From NCBI RefSeq assembly GCF_040111675.1, contig NZ_CP157794.1, forward strand, positions 3,617,501-3,681,500: a DNA stretch of 64,000 nt, given 5' to 3'. The stretch is from Salinarimonas sp. Lineage in GTDB: Bacteria; Pseudomonadota; Alphaproteobacteria; Rhizobiales; Beijerinckiaceae. Of this stretch, positions 1 through 8,415 are shown piece by piece. The notes beneath the pieces were generated by a model. It worked only from the letters and a program-made list of their open reading frames with translations. It ran no database searches and was not told the DNA's origin. The first letter of the stretch is position 1, and each line of letters begins with the position of its first letter. A program made the translations under genes and the position numbers.

Positions 1-1
1 C

Positions 2-169
2 ACGGTGGCGGACGACGGCGTCGGCCTGCCGGAGGGCTACGATCCGGCGGAATCGACCGGCATCGGCATGCGCATCGTCGCCGCGCTGGCCAGGCAGCTC
101 GGCGCCACGCTCGATGTCGCCGACGCCGCGCCGGGCGCGCGCTTCACCCTAGCCCTGCCCCCCGCCTGA
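2..169 (+). CDS. Sensor histidine kinase, C-terminal fragment
   Basis: Only the last 55 residues are inside the window; the gene begins upstream. The fragment carries DDGVGLPEGY, which resembles the first glycine box of the HATPase_c ATP-binding fold. It then has STGIGMRIVAALARQLGA, a second glycine box followed by the helix typical of HWE/HisKA_2 kinases, and closes with the strand GARFTLALP. These features support the ATP-binding end of a histidine kinase. The sensor part and the partner regulator cannot be seen. It converges on ccoS and the two 3' ends overlap by 21 bases. Confidence 0.75.
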   Translation, partial: TVADDGVGLPEGYDPAESTGIGMRIVAALARQLGATLDVADAAPGARFTLALPPA

Positions 170-358
170 GCCGTCCCGGCGCTCCGGCCTCTCGCGTCGG
201 GGGCGCTGGTCCTCGGGCAGGTCGTCGTCGTCGAGGATGCGCACCGCCGCGCCTTCGAGATCGTCGTACTGGCCCTTCTTCAGGGACCAGAGGAAGGCCG
301 CGAGCCCGAGAAGGCCGAGAGCGAGCGCGATCGGGAGCAGATAGAGGATCACGTTCAC
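149..358 (-). CDS. ccoS: cbb3-type cytochrome oxidase assembly protein CcoS
   Basis: A 69-residue protein with one N-terminal membrane helix (about residues 3-25) followed by WSLKKGQYDDLEGAAVRIL, the signature of the small CcoS/FixS proteins. The tail is acidic and then basic. CcoS is required for heme and copper loading of cbb3 oxidase in the inner membrane. The start codon is GTG, and its GTGA overlaps the ccoI stop by four bases, so translation is probably coupled. It is the last gene of the leftward ccoGHIS operon. Confidence 0.9.
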   Translation of the reverse strand: MNVILYLLPIALALGLLGLAAFLWSLKKGQYDDLEGAAVRILDDDDLPEDQRPRRERPERRDGSGGGQG

Positions 359-2673
359 GGGGCGGCCTCCTCGAAAGCGGGGCGGGGCGCGGCGGCGGCG
401 GCGGATCGCGCCGGCGACGCCGAAGGCGAGGCCCCGGTCGCCGCCTTGCGCGGACGCGCCTGCGCCCGGAGCGCGTTCACGGTGACGACGATGGACGAGC
501 CCGACATGGCGATCGCGGCGACGAGCGGGGTGACGTAGCCGGCGACCGCGATGGGTACGGCGATCAGGTTGTAGAGCGTCGCGAGCCAGAGGTTCTGGCG
601 CATCACCGCGAGCGCCCGGCGGGTGAGCGCCACGGCGTCGGCCACCGGCCCGAGCCGGTCTCCCAGCACGAGCGCGTCGGCGCAGGTCTGGGTGAGGTGC
701 GAGGCCGAGATCGGCGAGAGCGAGGCGTGGGCGGCGGCGAGCGCGGGAGCGTCGTTGAGGCCGTCGCCGACCATCAGCACCCGCCGCCCCTCCCCTTTCA
801 GCGCCTCGATGAGCGCCGTCTTGTCGCCGGGCTTCGCGCCGGCGCGCCAGTCCGCGACGCCGACCGCCGCGGCGGCGCGGGCGACGGGCCCCTCGCGGTC
901 GCCGGAGACGATCATGACGGACAGCCCCATGCGCTCGAGCCGCGCCACGGTCTCGGCGGCGTCCTCGCGCAGGGTCTGGCGCAGGGTGAGCACGGCGCGG
1001 CGCGCGCCCAGCGAGACGGCGATGGCGGTGGCGTCCGGGTCGTCCGCGAGCGCCTGCGCGGCCTCGGCTTCGGCGTCGCAGAAGGCGGCGGACCCGAGCC
1101 GCGCCTCGACGCCGTCGAAGATCGCGACGACGCCGCGGCCCGGCTCCTCGCGCGCGCCGGCGAGGGGGCGCGTGTCGAGTCCCTCGCGCGAGAGGGCGAG
1201 GCCCAGCGCCTTGGCCAGCGGATGCGAGGAGGTCTGGGCGAGCCGCGCCGCGAGGGCGACGAGGTCGGCGGGCGCCTCCGCGCGGTTGGCGAGGCGCGCC
1301 TCGGGGCTCGTCAGCGTGCCGGTCTTGTCGAGGACGACCGTGTCGCAGGTGGCGATCCGCTCGACGCCGTCGCCGGACCCGAGCAGCACGCCGGCCTTGA
1401 ACAGGGCGCCCGAGACGACGACCTGCACCGCCGGCACGGCGAGGCCGAGCGCGCAGGGGCAGGTGATGATCAGCACCGCGACCGCGGTGAGGATGGCGAA
1501 ATGCGGGTCGGCGCCCCAGGCGATCCAGCCGATGGCGGTGAGGAGCGCGGTCGCGTGCACCACGGGCGAGTAGAGCCGCGCGGCCTTGTCGGCGATGCGC
1601 ACGTATTTCGACTTGGCGAGCAGCGCCGCGTCGAGGAGCTTGTTGACCTCGGCGACGAGCGAGCTCTCGGCGGCGGCGGTGGCGCGCACGACGAGCGCGC
1701 CCGAGACGTTCAGCGTGCCGGAATGGACGATGGCGCCGGGCGCCACGGGATCGTGCGCGGTCTCGCCGGTGACGAGGCTCGCGTCGACCTCGGAGGCCCC
1801 CTCCTCCACCACGCCGTCGACGGCGATGCGGTCGCCCGGGCGCACGGCGATGCGCTCGCCGGCCTTGATCGCCAGCACCGGGACCTCGACGATCGCGCCG
1901 TCGGAGCCGATCCGGCGGGCCGTGTCGCCGCGCAGCGCGATGAGATTGCCGGCGACGGCCCGGGTGCGCTTGCGCATCGCCTGGTCGAGCACGCGTCCGG
2001 CGAGCAGGAAGGCGAGCAGCATCACGGCGGAATCGAAATAGGCGTGCGTCGCCGAATGCGCGGTCTCGTAGAGCGAGACGCCCACCGCCAAGAGCACGCC
2101 GAGCGAGATCGGCACGTCCATGCCGAGCGCGCCCGACCGGATCGAGCGGATCGCGGCCCTGAAGAAGGGCTGGCCGGAATAGGCCACCGCGGGGATCGCG
2201 ATCAGGGCCGAGATCCAGTGGAAGAGGTCGCGCGTCGCGGGGTCGATGTCGCTCGCGTTGCCGGACCAGACCGAGACCGACAGGAGCATGATGTTCATCG
2301 TCGCGAAGGCGGCGACGCCGAGGCGGGTGAGCAGATCCTTGGTCTCGGCGCTCTCGATCGCCTCCTCGCGCGAGGGGGTGAACGGGTAGGCCCGGTAGCC
2401 GAGCCGCTCCAGCCGCGCCACCGCCTCGGCCGGATCGGCGTCCTCGGCGAGGCGCAGCGTGAGGCGGCGGGTGGTGTAGTTGAGCCGCGCGGCCTCGAGG
2501 CCGGGCGCGCCGGCGACGCCGTCCTCGATCTCGCGGATGCAGGCGGCGCAGGTGACGCCGTCCACCGCGAGGTCGAGCCGGCAGGCGCCGTCCTCGGCCC
2601 TGACGACGAAGGCGGAATAGTCGACGCGGCCGGCGGGCGGGACGCCCGCCGCGAGCGCGGGGGAGACGCTCAC
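355..2673 (-). CDS. ccoI: Copper-translocating P-type ATPase for cbb3 oxidase assembly (CcoI/FixI)
   Basis: P1B-type ATPase of about 772 residues, thought to move copper across the inner membrane for the oxidase. It has an N-terminal metal-binding ferredoxin-like domain with a CxxC at residues 42-45 (GVTCAACIREIE). Eight or so membrane helices follow, with the ion-binding CPC motif near residue 405 (TCPCALGLA), the phosphorylated DKTGT near 449, the SSHPLAKA nucleotide-binding motif, and GDGLNDAPALA near 635. I chose the GTG start just after the ccoH stop; a longer open frame reaches further upstream but would run through ccoH. The gene overlaps ccoS by four bases. Confidence 0.93.
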   Translation of the reverse strand: MSVSPALAAGVPPAGRVDYSAFVVRAEDGACRLDLAVDGVTCAACIREIEDGVAGAPGLEAARLNYTTRRLTLRLAEDADPAEAVARLERLGYRAYPFTPSREEAIESAETKDLLTRLGVAAFATMNIMLLSVSVWSGNASDIDPATRDLFHWISALIAIPAVAYSGQPFFRAAIRSIRSGALGMDVPISLGVLLAVGVSLYETAHSATHAYFDSAVMLLAFLLAGRVLDQAMRKRTRAVAGNLIALRGDTARRIGSDGAIVEVPVLAIKAGERIAVRPGDRIAVDGVVEEGASEVDASLVTGETAHDPVAPGAIVHSGTLNVSGALVVRATAAAESSLVAEVNKLLDAALLAKSKYVRIADKAARLYSPVVHATALLTAIGWIAWGADPHFAILTAVAVLIITCPCALGLAVPAVQVVVSGALFKAGVLLGSGDGVERIATCDTVVLDKTGTLTSPEARLANRAEAPADLVALAARLAQTSSHPLAKALGLALSREGLDTRPLAGAREEPGRGVVAIFDGVEARLGSAAFCDAEAEAAQALADDPDATAIAVSLGARRAVLTLRQTLREDAAETVARLERMGLSVMIVSGDREGPVARAAAAVGVADWRAGAKPGDKTALIEALKGEGRRVLMVGDGLNDAPALAAAHASLSPISASHLTQTCADALVLGDRLGPVADAVALTRRALAVMRQNLWLATLYNLIAVPIAVAGYVTPLVAAIAMSGSSIVVTVNALRAQARPRKAATGASPSASPARSAAAAAPRPAFEEAAP

Positions 2674-2677
2674 GGGA

Positions 2678-3202
2678 TCAGTCCACCAGCATGCGATTGC
2701 GCGAGCGGAACAGCACGTCGCCGCCCTGCGAGAGCTCGGTGACGAGCGTCCAGCGCCCGGGGGTCGGCTCCGCGCCGAACAGGACCTCGTAGGTCCCGGG
2801 CCCCGTCTCGACCACGACGCCCTCGGCGTCGCGGCTCGTGTCGGCGGGAGCCGCGAGGCGGGCCGTGCCTGCAAGCCCCGTCAGCGGCGCGCCGTCCTTG
2901 TCCGCGACCGTGTAGGAAGCGGCGACGACGCCGTCCGCCCGGCGCGCGACGCGCACGTCGACGGCCCAGGCCCGCTCGCGCTGGGCGGCGCTCGCGGCGA
3001 GCGTGTCGTTGAAGCCCTGGCTGGCGCGATACGCGCTTTCGGTCTCGAGGCCGCGGAAGGTGGTGGAGGCGACCTTCAGCAGGAAGACGTTCATGACGAA
3101 GATGACGCCGAAGAACGCCACCATGATCAGAAGCACCTTGCGGCCGGTGAGAGGCCGGCCGCCGGGGACGTAATCGCTGACGAGCCGATCGGGGGAGGAC
3201 AT
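2678..3202 (-). CDS. ccoH: FixH/CcoH family cbb3 oxidase assembly protein
   Basis: A 174-residue protein with a short cytoplasmic N-terminus, one membrane helix at about residues 22-45 (LLIMVAFFGVIFVMNVFLL) and a periplasmic beta-rich domain. This is the usual FixH plan. The family acts with the CcoI ATPase in cbb3 oxidase assembly. The ATG at 3202 gives MSSPDRLVSDYVPGGRPLTG, and the PLTGRKVL stretch before the helix is typical. An upstream extension in the same frame reads through ccoG and is rejected. It lies 31 bases after ccoG and 4 bases before ccoI. Confidence 0.9.
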   Translation of the reverse strand: MSSPDRLVSDYVPGGRPLTGRKVLLIMVAFFGVIFVMNVFLLKVASTTFRGLETESAYRASQGFNDTLAASAAQRERAWAVDVRVARRADGVVAASYTVADKDGAPLTGLAGTARLAAPADTSRDAEGVVVETGPGTYEVLFGAEPTPGRWTLVTELSQGGDVLFRSRNRMLVD

Positions 3203-3233
3203 GGCTCTTTCGCTCCTGTGTGAGGCCGGCGCG

Positions 3234-4733
3234 TCAGCGCGCCGGCTGGATGAAGTGATCGCGGGCGACCGCCGCCTCCGAGCCGTCCGCCGTCTCGAAG
3301 ACGAAGGCGATCTCGCGGCTCTCGGGCGCGTCCGGCGCGGGAGTGCGGGTGAGAAGCACGCGCAGCTCGCGGGTGCGGGTCGGGCCGACGGTGACGGACA
3401 GCGTGTCCGGATCGAGGTTCTCCGCGCCCACCGCCTCCATGGCGACACCCTCGAGCCCCTCGACCGAGAGCGTGAAGGTGCGCTCCTCGAGCTCCTTGTT
3501 GGCGACGCGGACCGTGTAGGCGTTGCGGATCGAGCCGTCGGAGAGCAGCACGTAGACCGGGTTGCGGTCGTGCAGGGCCGAGACGTCGAGGCTCGAGCGC
3601 ACGGCGAGATGCCAGACCATGAACAGCGAGATGCCGGCGATGAGCACCACGTAGAGGATGGTGCGGGCGCGCACGATCTTCGGCTTCTCCTCGGGCAGGC
3701 CCGCCTCGCGGCGCTCGAGATTGTACTCGGAATCGTAGGCGATCAGCCCCCGCGGACGGCCGATCTTGTCCATGACGCCGTCGCAGGCGTCGATGCACAG
3801 GCCGCACTGGACGCAGCCGAGCTGCATGCCGTCGCGGATGTCGACGCCCGTCGGGCAGACGGCGACGCACTGATTGCAGTCGATGCAGTCGCCGGCGGTG
3901 ACGCCGTGCTCGCGCAGGGCCTTGGCCTTCTTCAGCGAGCCGCGCGGCTCGCCGCGATCGACCTTGTAGGTGACGTTGAGCGCGTGCTCGTCCGTCAGCG
4001 CCGCCTGGATGCGCGGCCAGGGGCACATGTAGGTGCAGACCTGCTCGCGCATGAAGCCGGCCAGCGTGTAGGTCGTGAAGGTGAGGATGCCGATCCAGAT
4101 ATAGGCGACCGCGGGGGCCTGCAGGGTCGCGAGCTCCCATACCAGCTTCGGCGCGTCGGCGAAGTAGAGCACCCAGGCGCCGCCGGTCCACCAGGCGATC
4201 ATCAGCCAGACGAAATGCTTGCCGCTCGTGCGGGCGACCCGGTTCCCGGTCCAGCCGCCGTTGTAGAGCTTGATGCGCTCGCGCCGATCGCCCTCGAAGA
4301 AGCGCTCGACCGCGAGAAACAGGTCGGTCCAGACGGTCTGCGGGCAGAGATAGCCGCACCAGACGCGCCCCGCCACCGCGTTCATCAGGAAGAGCACGAA
4401 GGCCGCGAGGATCAGGAGGCCGGTGAGGTAATAGATCTCCTGCGGCCAGATCTCGATGAAGAAGAAGTAGAAGCGCCGGGCCGGAAAGTCGATCAGCACC
4501 GCCTGGTCGGGCGCGTTCGGCCCACGGTCCCAGCGCACGAAGGGCAGGAGGTAGTAGACGCCCAGCGTCAGCACCAGCACCGCCCACTTGATCCGGCGGA
4601 AGGTGCCGTCGACCTTCTGGACGTAGAGCTGCTCGCGCTTGGCGTAGAGCGGGCCCTCGATGAGGGTCTCGTCGATCTCGTCGGCGTGCTGCGCCGTGTC
4701 CTGCGCTGAGTTCGGGGTCGCCGTATCGGCCAT
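3234..4733 (-). CDS. ccoG: Cytochrome c oxidase accessory protein CcoG (FixG/RdxA)
   Basis: Membrane iron-sulfur protein of about 499 residues, linked in its family to copper reduction for cbb3 oxidase. It has several N-terminal helices with Cys pairs at about residue 124 (CGYLCPQTVW) and 231 (CTYMCPWPR). Two ferredoxin clusters follow at about 281-316 (CIDCNQCVAVCPTG, CVQCGLCIDACD), then another helix and the FixG C-terminal Ig-like domain. The start used is ATG at 4733 (MADTATPNSAQDTAQ); an in-frame ATG at 4781 is possible but adds an atypical basic leader. It is first in the ccoGHIS operon and has an FNR/FixK box upstream. Confidence 0.93.
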   Translation of the reverse strand: MADTATPNSAQDTAQHADEIDETLIEGPLYAKREQLYVQKVDGTFRRIKWAVLVLTLGVYYLLPFVRWDRGPNAPDQAVLIDFPARRFYFFFIEIWPQEIYYLTGLLILAAFVLFLMNAVAGRVWCGYLCPQTVWTDLFLAVERFFEGDRRERIKLYNGGWTGNRVARTSGKHFVWLMIAWWTGGAWVLYFADAPKLVWELATLQAPAVAYIWIGILTFTTYTLAGFMREQVCTYMCPWPRIQAALTDEHALNVTYKVDRGEPRGSLKKAKALREHGVTAGDCIDCNQCVAVCPTGVDIRDGMQLGCVQCGLCIDACDGVMDKIGRPRGLIAYDSEYNLERREAGLPEEKPKIVRARTILYVVLIAGISLFMVWHLAVRSSLDVSALHDRNPVYVLLSDGSIRNAYTVRVANKELEERTFTLSVEGLEGVAMEAVGAENLDPDTLSVTVGPTRTRELRVLLTRTPAPDAPESREIAFVFETADGSEAAVARDHFIQPAR

Positions 4734-4799
4734 GACGGGGGATGCTCGTCGGGTTGGTTTTCGTGCCCGGCACCATGGCAAGACGGGGCCGGCGGCGCG

Positions 4800-4813
4800 T
4801 TGATCGGGATCAA
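4800..4813 (-). promoter_or_regulatory. FNR/FixK-type anaerobox upstream of ccoG
   Basis: The 14 bases TTGATCGGGATCAA match the consensus TTGAT-N4-ATCAA without mismatch. The centre lies about 74 bases upstream of the ccoG ATG. A site at -41.5 would leave a leader of about 30 bases, as expected for a class II FNR/FixK-activated promoter. Activation of fix/cco genes by FNR-type proteins under low oxygen is well established; use of this particular site is inferred. Confidence 0.85.
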
Positions 4814-4963
4814 AGGCCGAGGTGGCCAGCTTGGACGAGTTGTCGCATGCGTGAACGCGAATGCGACGGAAGCCGCCCGTCCGACCAAAGGGAACCCGCA
4901 GCGCCAGTTGTGAGGTAGCAGATCTCGTGATTGTATAGCGTGGCGCGGATCACGGGGGCGACC

Positions 4964-5743
4964 ATGTCGACGCAGGCTTTTCTCGCCTATTGGCTCGGAT
5001 ATGCGGAGGGAGGCCCGCCGCTGGAGGAGACTCCGGAGCAGGTGACCGTCGTCGCCCTCGCCTTCGCGGTGACGGCGCCGAGCCCGCAGGGCGATTCGAT
5101 CACCCTCGACTTCCTGACGAGCAAGCATTCGGAAGCCGAGATGCGCGCCGGCGCCAAGGCGCTGCAGGCCCGTGGCGTGAAGGTGCTGATGTCGATCAAC
5201 GGCACCGATTCCTGGGAGGGCCACCCCGACGGCTGGGGCAACCTGAAGCCGGAGGAGTTCGCCGCCAACGTCAAGCGCATCGTCATGGACGATTGGGGCC
5301 TCGACGGCGTCGACCTCGACCAGGAGGGCGCCGCGCCGCCCGGCGACGACTTCGTCGCCGTGATCAAGGCGCTGCGCGCGGCGCTGGGGCCGGACGCGCT
5401 GATCACGACGCCGGTCTTCATCGGACCCTGGCGCGACGCCTACCTCCCGAAGGTCAAGGACGACCTGTCGATGGTCATGACCATGGCCTACTGGAACGAT
5501 CTCGAGAGCGCCAAGCGCCTGTTCGACCAGTACGCCGCGCTGGTCGGCCCGGAGAAGATGGCGATCGGCGTGGCGAACTCGGCCAATCCGGGCCAGAACA
5601 CGCCGATCGACGCCGTCCCGCAGATCGCGGCCTGGAACCCCGAGGGAACCACCAAGGCGGGCGTGATGCTCTGGAACCTGAACCAGCCCTCGAAGGAGGA
5701 GACGGCGGAATGGTGCCGGATGATCGGCGACGCCCTGCCGTGA
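4964..5743 (+). CDS. Glycoside hydrolase family 18-like protein
   Basis: A 259-residue protein resembling a compact GH18 TIM barrel (chitinase or endo-beta-N-acetylglucosaminidase class). The diagnostic DxxDxDxE motif reads DGVDLDQE at about residues 115-122, with Glu as proton donor. It is preceded by a strand VKVLMSINGT and followed by MVMTMAYWND, the usual barrel strand with the substrate-stabilising Tyr. There is no signal peptide, so the protein looks cytoplasmic, which is unusual for a chitinase. The ATG at 4964 is preferred over an in-frame TTG at 4931. It is divergent from ccoG. The substrate cannot be told. Confidence 0.75.
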   Translation: MSTQAFLAYWLGYAEGGPPLEETPEQVTVVALAFAVTAPSPQGDSITLDFLTSKHSEAEMRAGAKALQARGVKVLMSINGTDSWEGHPDGWGNLKPEEFAANVKRIVMDDWGLDGVDLDQEGAAPPGDDFVAVIKALRAALGPDALITTPVFIGPWRDAYLPKVKDDLSMVMTMAYWNDLESAKRLFDQYAALVGPEKMAIGVANSANPGQNTPIDAVPQIAAWNPEGTTKAGVMLWNLNQPSKEETAEWCRMIGDALP

Positions 5744-5758
5744 CGCGCGCGCCGCCGC

Positions 5759-8314
5759 TCAGCGCAGCATCGCGCGCACGGCCTCGAAGCTCTCCTCCTC
5801 CGCCTTCTCCGAAGGAGCGTTCTCGAGAGCGCGGATCGTCGCGTGGAACCCGAGCGCCCGATAGGCCTCGAACTGCTCCTCGGAGAAGAACTGGTCGCCG
5901 GTCGATTCCTGCGGAAAGCTCCTGTGGCGGCGTTCGTAGTCGAGGATGTAGGACCGCTCGTCGCCGGTGACCGTCGCCTTCACGTAGAGGATGCGGCCGA
6001 TCTTCGGCGGCAGGATCGGGCGCCCCCCTCGGCCCGTGACGGCCGGGTACAGCACGGCGCCGGAGACGCCGTGCCCGTCGGGCGGCGCCTGCGCCGTGAG
6101 ATCGCCGCCGCCGCGCGCGGCCTTGCGCGCCCGCGCGGACTCGCGCAGCCGCGCCCACGAGAGCTCGAGGCGAACGCCCAGGTCGATGCGTGCGAAGCGC
6201 TCGACGTCCACCAGGGAGGCGAAGGTCATGCCGGGGTCGTGCTCGGCGTCGCAGACGACGATGAGATCGCACCGCCTCTTCAGCAGGGCGTAGAGACCGA
6301 GGTTGTCGATATGCCCGCCGTCGCTGAGGTGGACCTTCGAGCGACGCTCGTCGAGCCAGCCGAAGATCTCCGCGAGAATGAAGGAAAGCTGCCAGTCCCG
6401 CAGGCCCGCCCGCATCGTCCGCCAGCTTCCCACGCAAGCCGGATTGAGCAGCCAGTAGCCGAGCCTCAGGTTGAGCAGTGCGCGGGTCGGCGCCAGGAGC
6501 GCGTCCCCGGCGCGGCCCATCGCGGAGGAGATCGACGCACCCGAAATCGCGACGATGCTCGCGAGGTCGAGGCGCGGCTCGCGCTTCTCCATCTCGGTCG
6601 TCGCCGCATAGCCCGTCGCGTCGCTGCCGCACCGCTCGGGCGTGAAGACGAAGAAGTCGGCGTTGCGCTTGCGATGATTGCGCTTCGAGCCTTGCATGTT
6701 GACGGCCGCGTTCACCATCAGGAACGGCGTCGTGCCGGCGAGCTCGGAAAGCCGGCCGGCCGCGCCGAAATGCAGGGCGAAGGCGTCCTTGAGCCGGGCG
6801 CGGTAGAGCTCGTGCAGGGAGTTGGCGTTCTCGGCGAAGGCGCCGGCGATCAGCAGCAGCCAGACGGCGATGGCGCCGTAGCGGAGCGCCATGTCGCCCT
6901 CGATCGCGGCCGCTTCCCTGACGCACCGCGCGATCAGCCCCTCCAGCAGCGCCGCCGTCGGAGGGAGGATCGGCTCCGGCCACACCGCCTCCACCAGGAG
7001 GAACACGCCCAGCAGGACGGCGGGCAGCCGCAGCCAGAAATTCACGTCGCGCTCGTCGGCGCCTGCGCTCCACCACGCCCTGTTCAGCACCGTCTGCGAG
7101 GGCCGGCCGAACCACGCGCTCCAGGTCAGCACGATCACGAGGAGAACGACGCCGACGACCAGAGCGCGCGCCGCCTCGGCGACGTCGAGCCGCGTCATGA
7201 CGCCGAACAGCCAGGTCCACTTCGCCGCCGCGCCGTCCAGGCCGGTCGTCACCAGCCAGAGATAGATCGTGAAGAGCAGAAGAGGGAGCGCCAGCGCGAG
7301 CGCCAGCAGGACGAGCCCCGACCCGAGGGCCGCGAGGCGCGCCCGCCAGGCCTCCTCTCCCTGGCGTTCCCGGACGACCCCCAGAAGCCACCTTCCGATC
7401 AGGCCGAGCAGGGTCGTGGCTGCGCTCAGGAAGGCCACCAGCTCCCTGAGCGAGGGCGCCTCCCCCGCCCCGACCTCGGTCTTGCGAGCGATCAGCCAGG
7501 CGTGCGTCGCCTGGAGGAGGAGGGGGAGGACGTCGGAGAGGACGGCGACGGCGAAGGCGAGGAGCGCGACGCCGCTGATCCGGGCCCAGATCGTCGACGG
7601 CTCGTCGTCGGATCCGTCGCGCGCGCGGGGCACGGAGCCCACCACGGTTCGCGCCAGAGCCCAGGCGAGCAGGACGGCGAAGAGCGAGAGCGCCGCGACC
7701 TTGGTCGCGAGAAAACCGTCGCCCAGCCCCCGGACCGGGTGCTGCGGGTCGGGTATGACGCGAACGAGCCAGGACGCCTCCAAGCTCTTCAGGTCGGGAT
7801 AGGCCAGCATGGTGACCGAGGCGAGGAAGAACAGCGCCGTGGCGACCAGAACCAGGTTGACGGCGATTCCGCGCAGCAGCACGGCGCTGCTGACGACCAG
7901 GTCGAAGGGGCCGTTCGGCATCAAGTAGCGGCATCGGTCCCGCAGGCGCTCGACGGCGGGGCTGTCGGCGATGTCCTGCGGGGCGAACTCTCCTTCCCCG
8001 CCCGCCTCGAAGGGGAACCGCCCGAGGCGCTTCTTCCCCGCGACGTAGGCGGCGGCCGTATAGCTGCCGCCCGATACCGCGGAGAGATAGTCGACGCGGG
8101 CGAGAACGTCGCGCGCATGCAGCGCCTGCAGGAAGCCCAGGCCGAACGCGGCCGCGCGGATGCCGCCGCCCGACATCGCGACGCCGATGTGCGGGCCGGC
8201 GGCCGCCGCCGGGGCCGATGCGCTTCCGATGCTGGCGCCCTCCTCCGCGAGGACGCGCTCGAAGGAGGGCTCCAGCGTCGCCCCCGGTTTCGTCAGCTCC
8301 ACCGACGCGTCCAT
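5759..8314 (-). CDS. Patatin-like phospholipase with internal membrane region
   Basis: An 851-residue protein. The N-terminus has the patatin oxyanion loop MSGGGIRAAAFG (about residues 47-58) and the nucleophile elbow LSAVSGGSYTA, with Ser at about 81. The catalytic Asp motif DGGHIDNLGLYALL comes only near residue 665. Between them lie many hydrophobic helices, for example LVLVATALFFLASVTMLAY, so the catalytic domain appears split around a polytopic membrane segment. A Ser-Asp lipid acyl hydrolase acting at the inner membrane is expected. It converges with the GH18-like gene 15 bases away, with no sign of a shared operon. The physiological lipid is unknown. Confidence 0.82.
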   Translation of the reverse strand: MDASVELTKPGATLEPSFERVLAEEGASIGSASAPAAAAGPHIGVAMSGGGIRAAAFGLGFLQALHARDVLARVDYLSAVSGGSYTAAAYVAGKKRLGRFPFEAGGEGEFAPQDIADSPAVERLRDRCRYLMPNGPFDLVVSSAVLLRGIAVNLVLVATALFFLASVTMLAYPDLKSLEASWLVRVIPDPQHPVRGLGDGFLATKVAALSLFAVLLAWALARTVVGSVPRARDGSDDEPSTIWARISGVALLAFAVAVLSDVLPLLLQATHAWLIARKTEVGAGEAPSLRELVAFLSAATTLLGLIGRWLLGVVRERQGEEAWRARLAALGSGLVLLALALALPLLLFTIYLWLVTTGLDGAAAKWTWLFGVMTRLDVAEAARALVVGVVLLVIVLTWSAWFGRPSQTVLNRAWWSAGADERDVNFWLRLPAVLLGVFLLVEAVWPEPILPPTAALLEGLIARCVREAAAIEGDMALRYGAIAVWLLLIAGAFAENANSLHELYRARLKDAFALHFGAAGRLSELAGTTPFLMVNAAVNMQGSKRNHRKRNADFFVFTPERCGSDATGYAATTEMEKREPRLDLASIVAISGASISSAMGRAGDALLAPTRALLNLRLGYWLLNPACVGSWRTMRAGLRDWQLSFILAEIFGWLDERRSKVHLSDGGHIDNLGLYALLKRRCDLIVVCDAEHDPGMTFASLVDVERFARIDLGVRLELSWARLRESARARKAARGGGDLTAQAPPDGHGVSGAVLYPAVTGRGGRPILPPKIGRILYVKATVTGDERSYILDYERRHRSFPQESTGDQFFSEEQFEAYRALGFHATIRALENAPSEKAEEESFEAVRAMLR

Positions 8315-8415
8315 CGTCGCCCCCGACCCGATGCGGCACCCTCACGGATCGTGTGACGCGACGCAACCGAGAGTCAACTTAGAACGCTTACCTGGAGTCT
8401 CCGTCCGCAGCGTCG

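Noticed and set aside
697..2742. Long plus-strand open frame opposite ccoI
   Set aside because: It is Arg/Gly/Asp-rich antisense to a gene with all P-type ATPase motifs. Such frames are expected in DNA with this GC bias.
3201..4709. Long plus-strand open frame opposite ccoG
   Set aside because: Low-complexity composition with no domain; ccoG on the other strand is certain.
5843..8356. Plus-strand frame of over 800 codons opposite the patatin
   Set aside because: Arg/Glu/Gln-rich shadow; the minus strand carries catalytic motifs and membrane helices.
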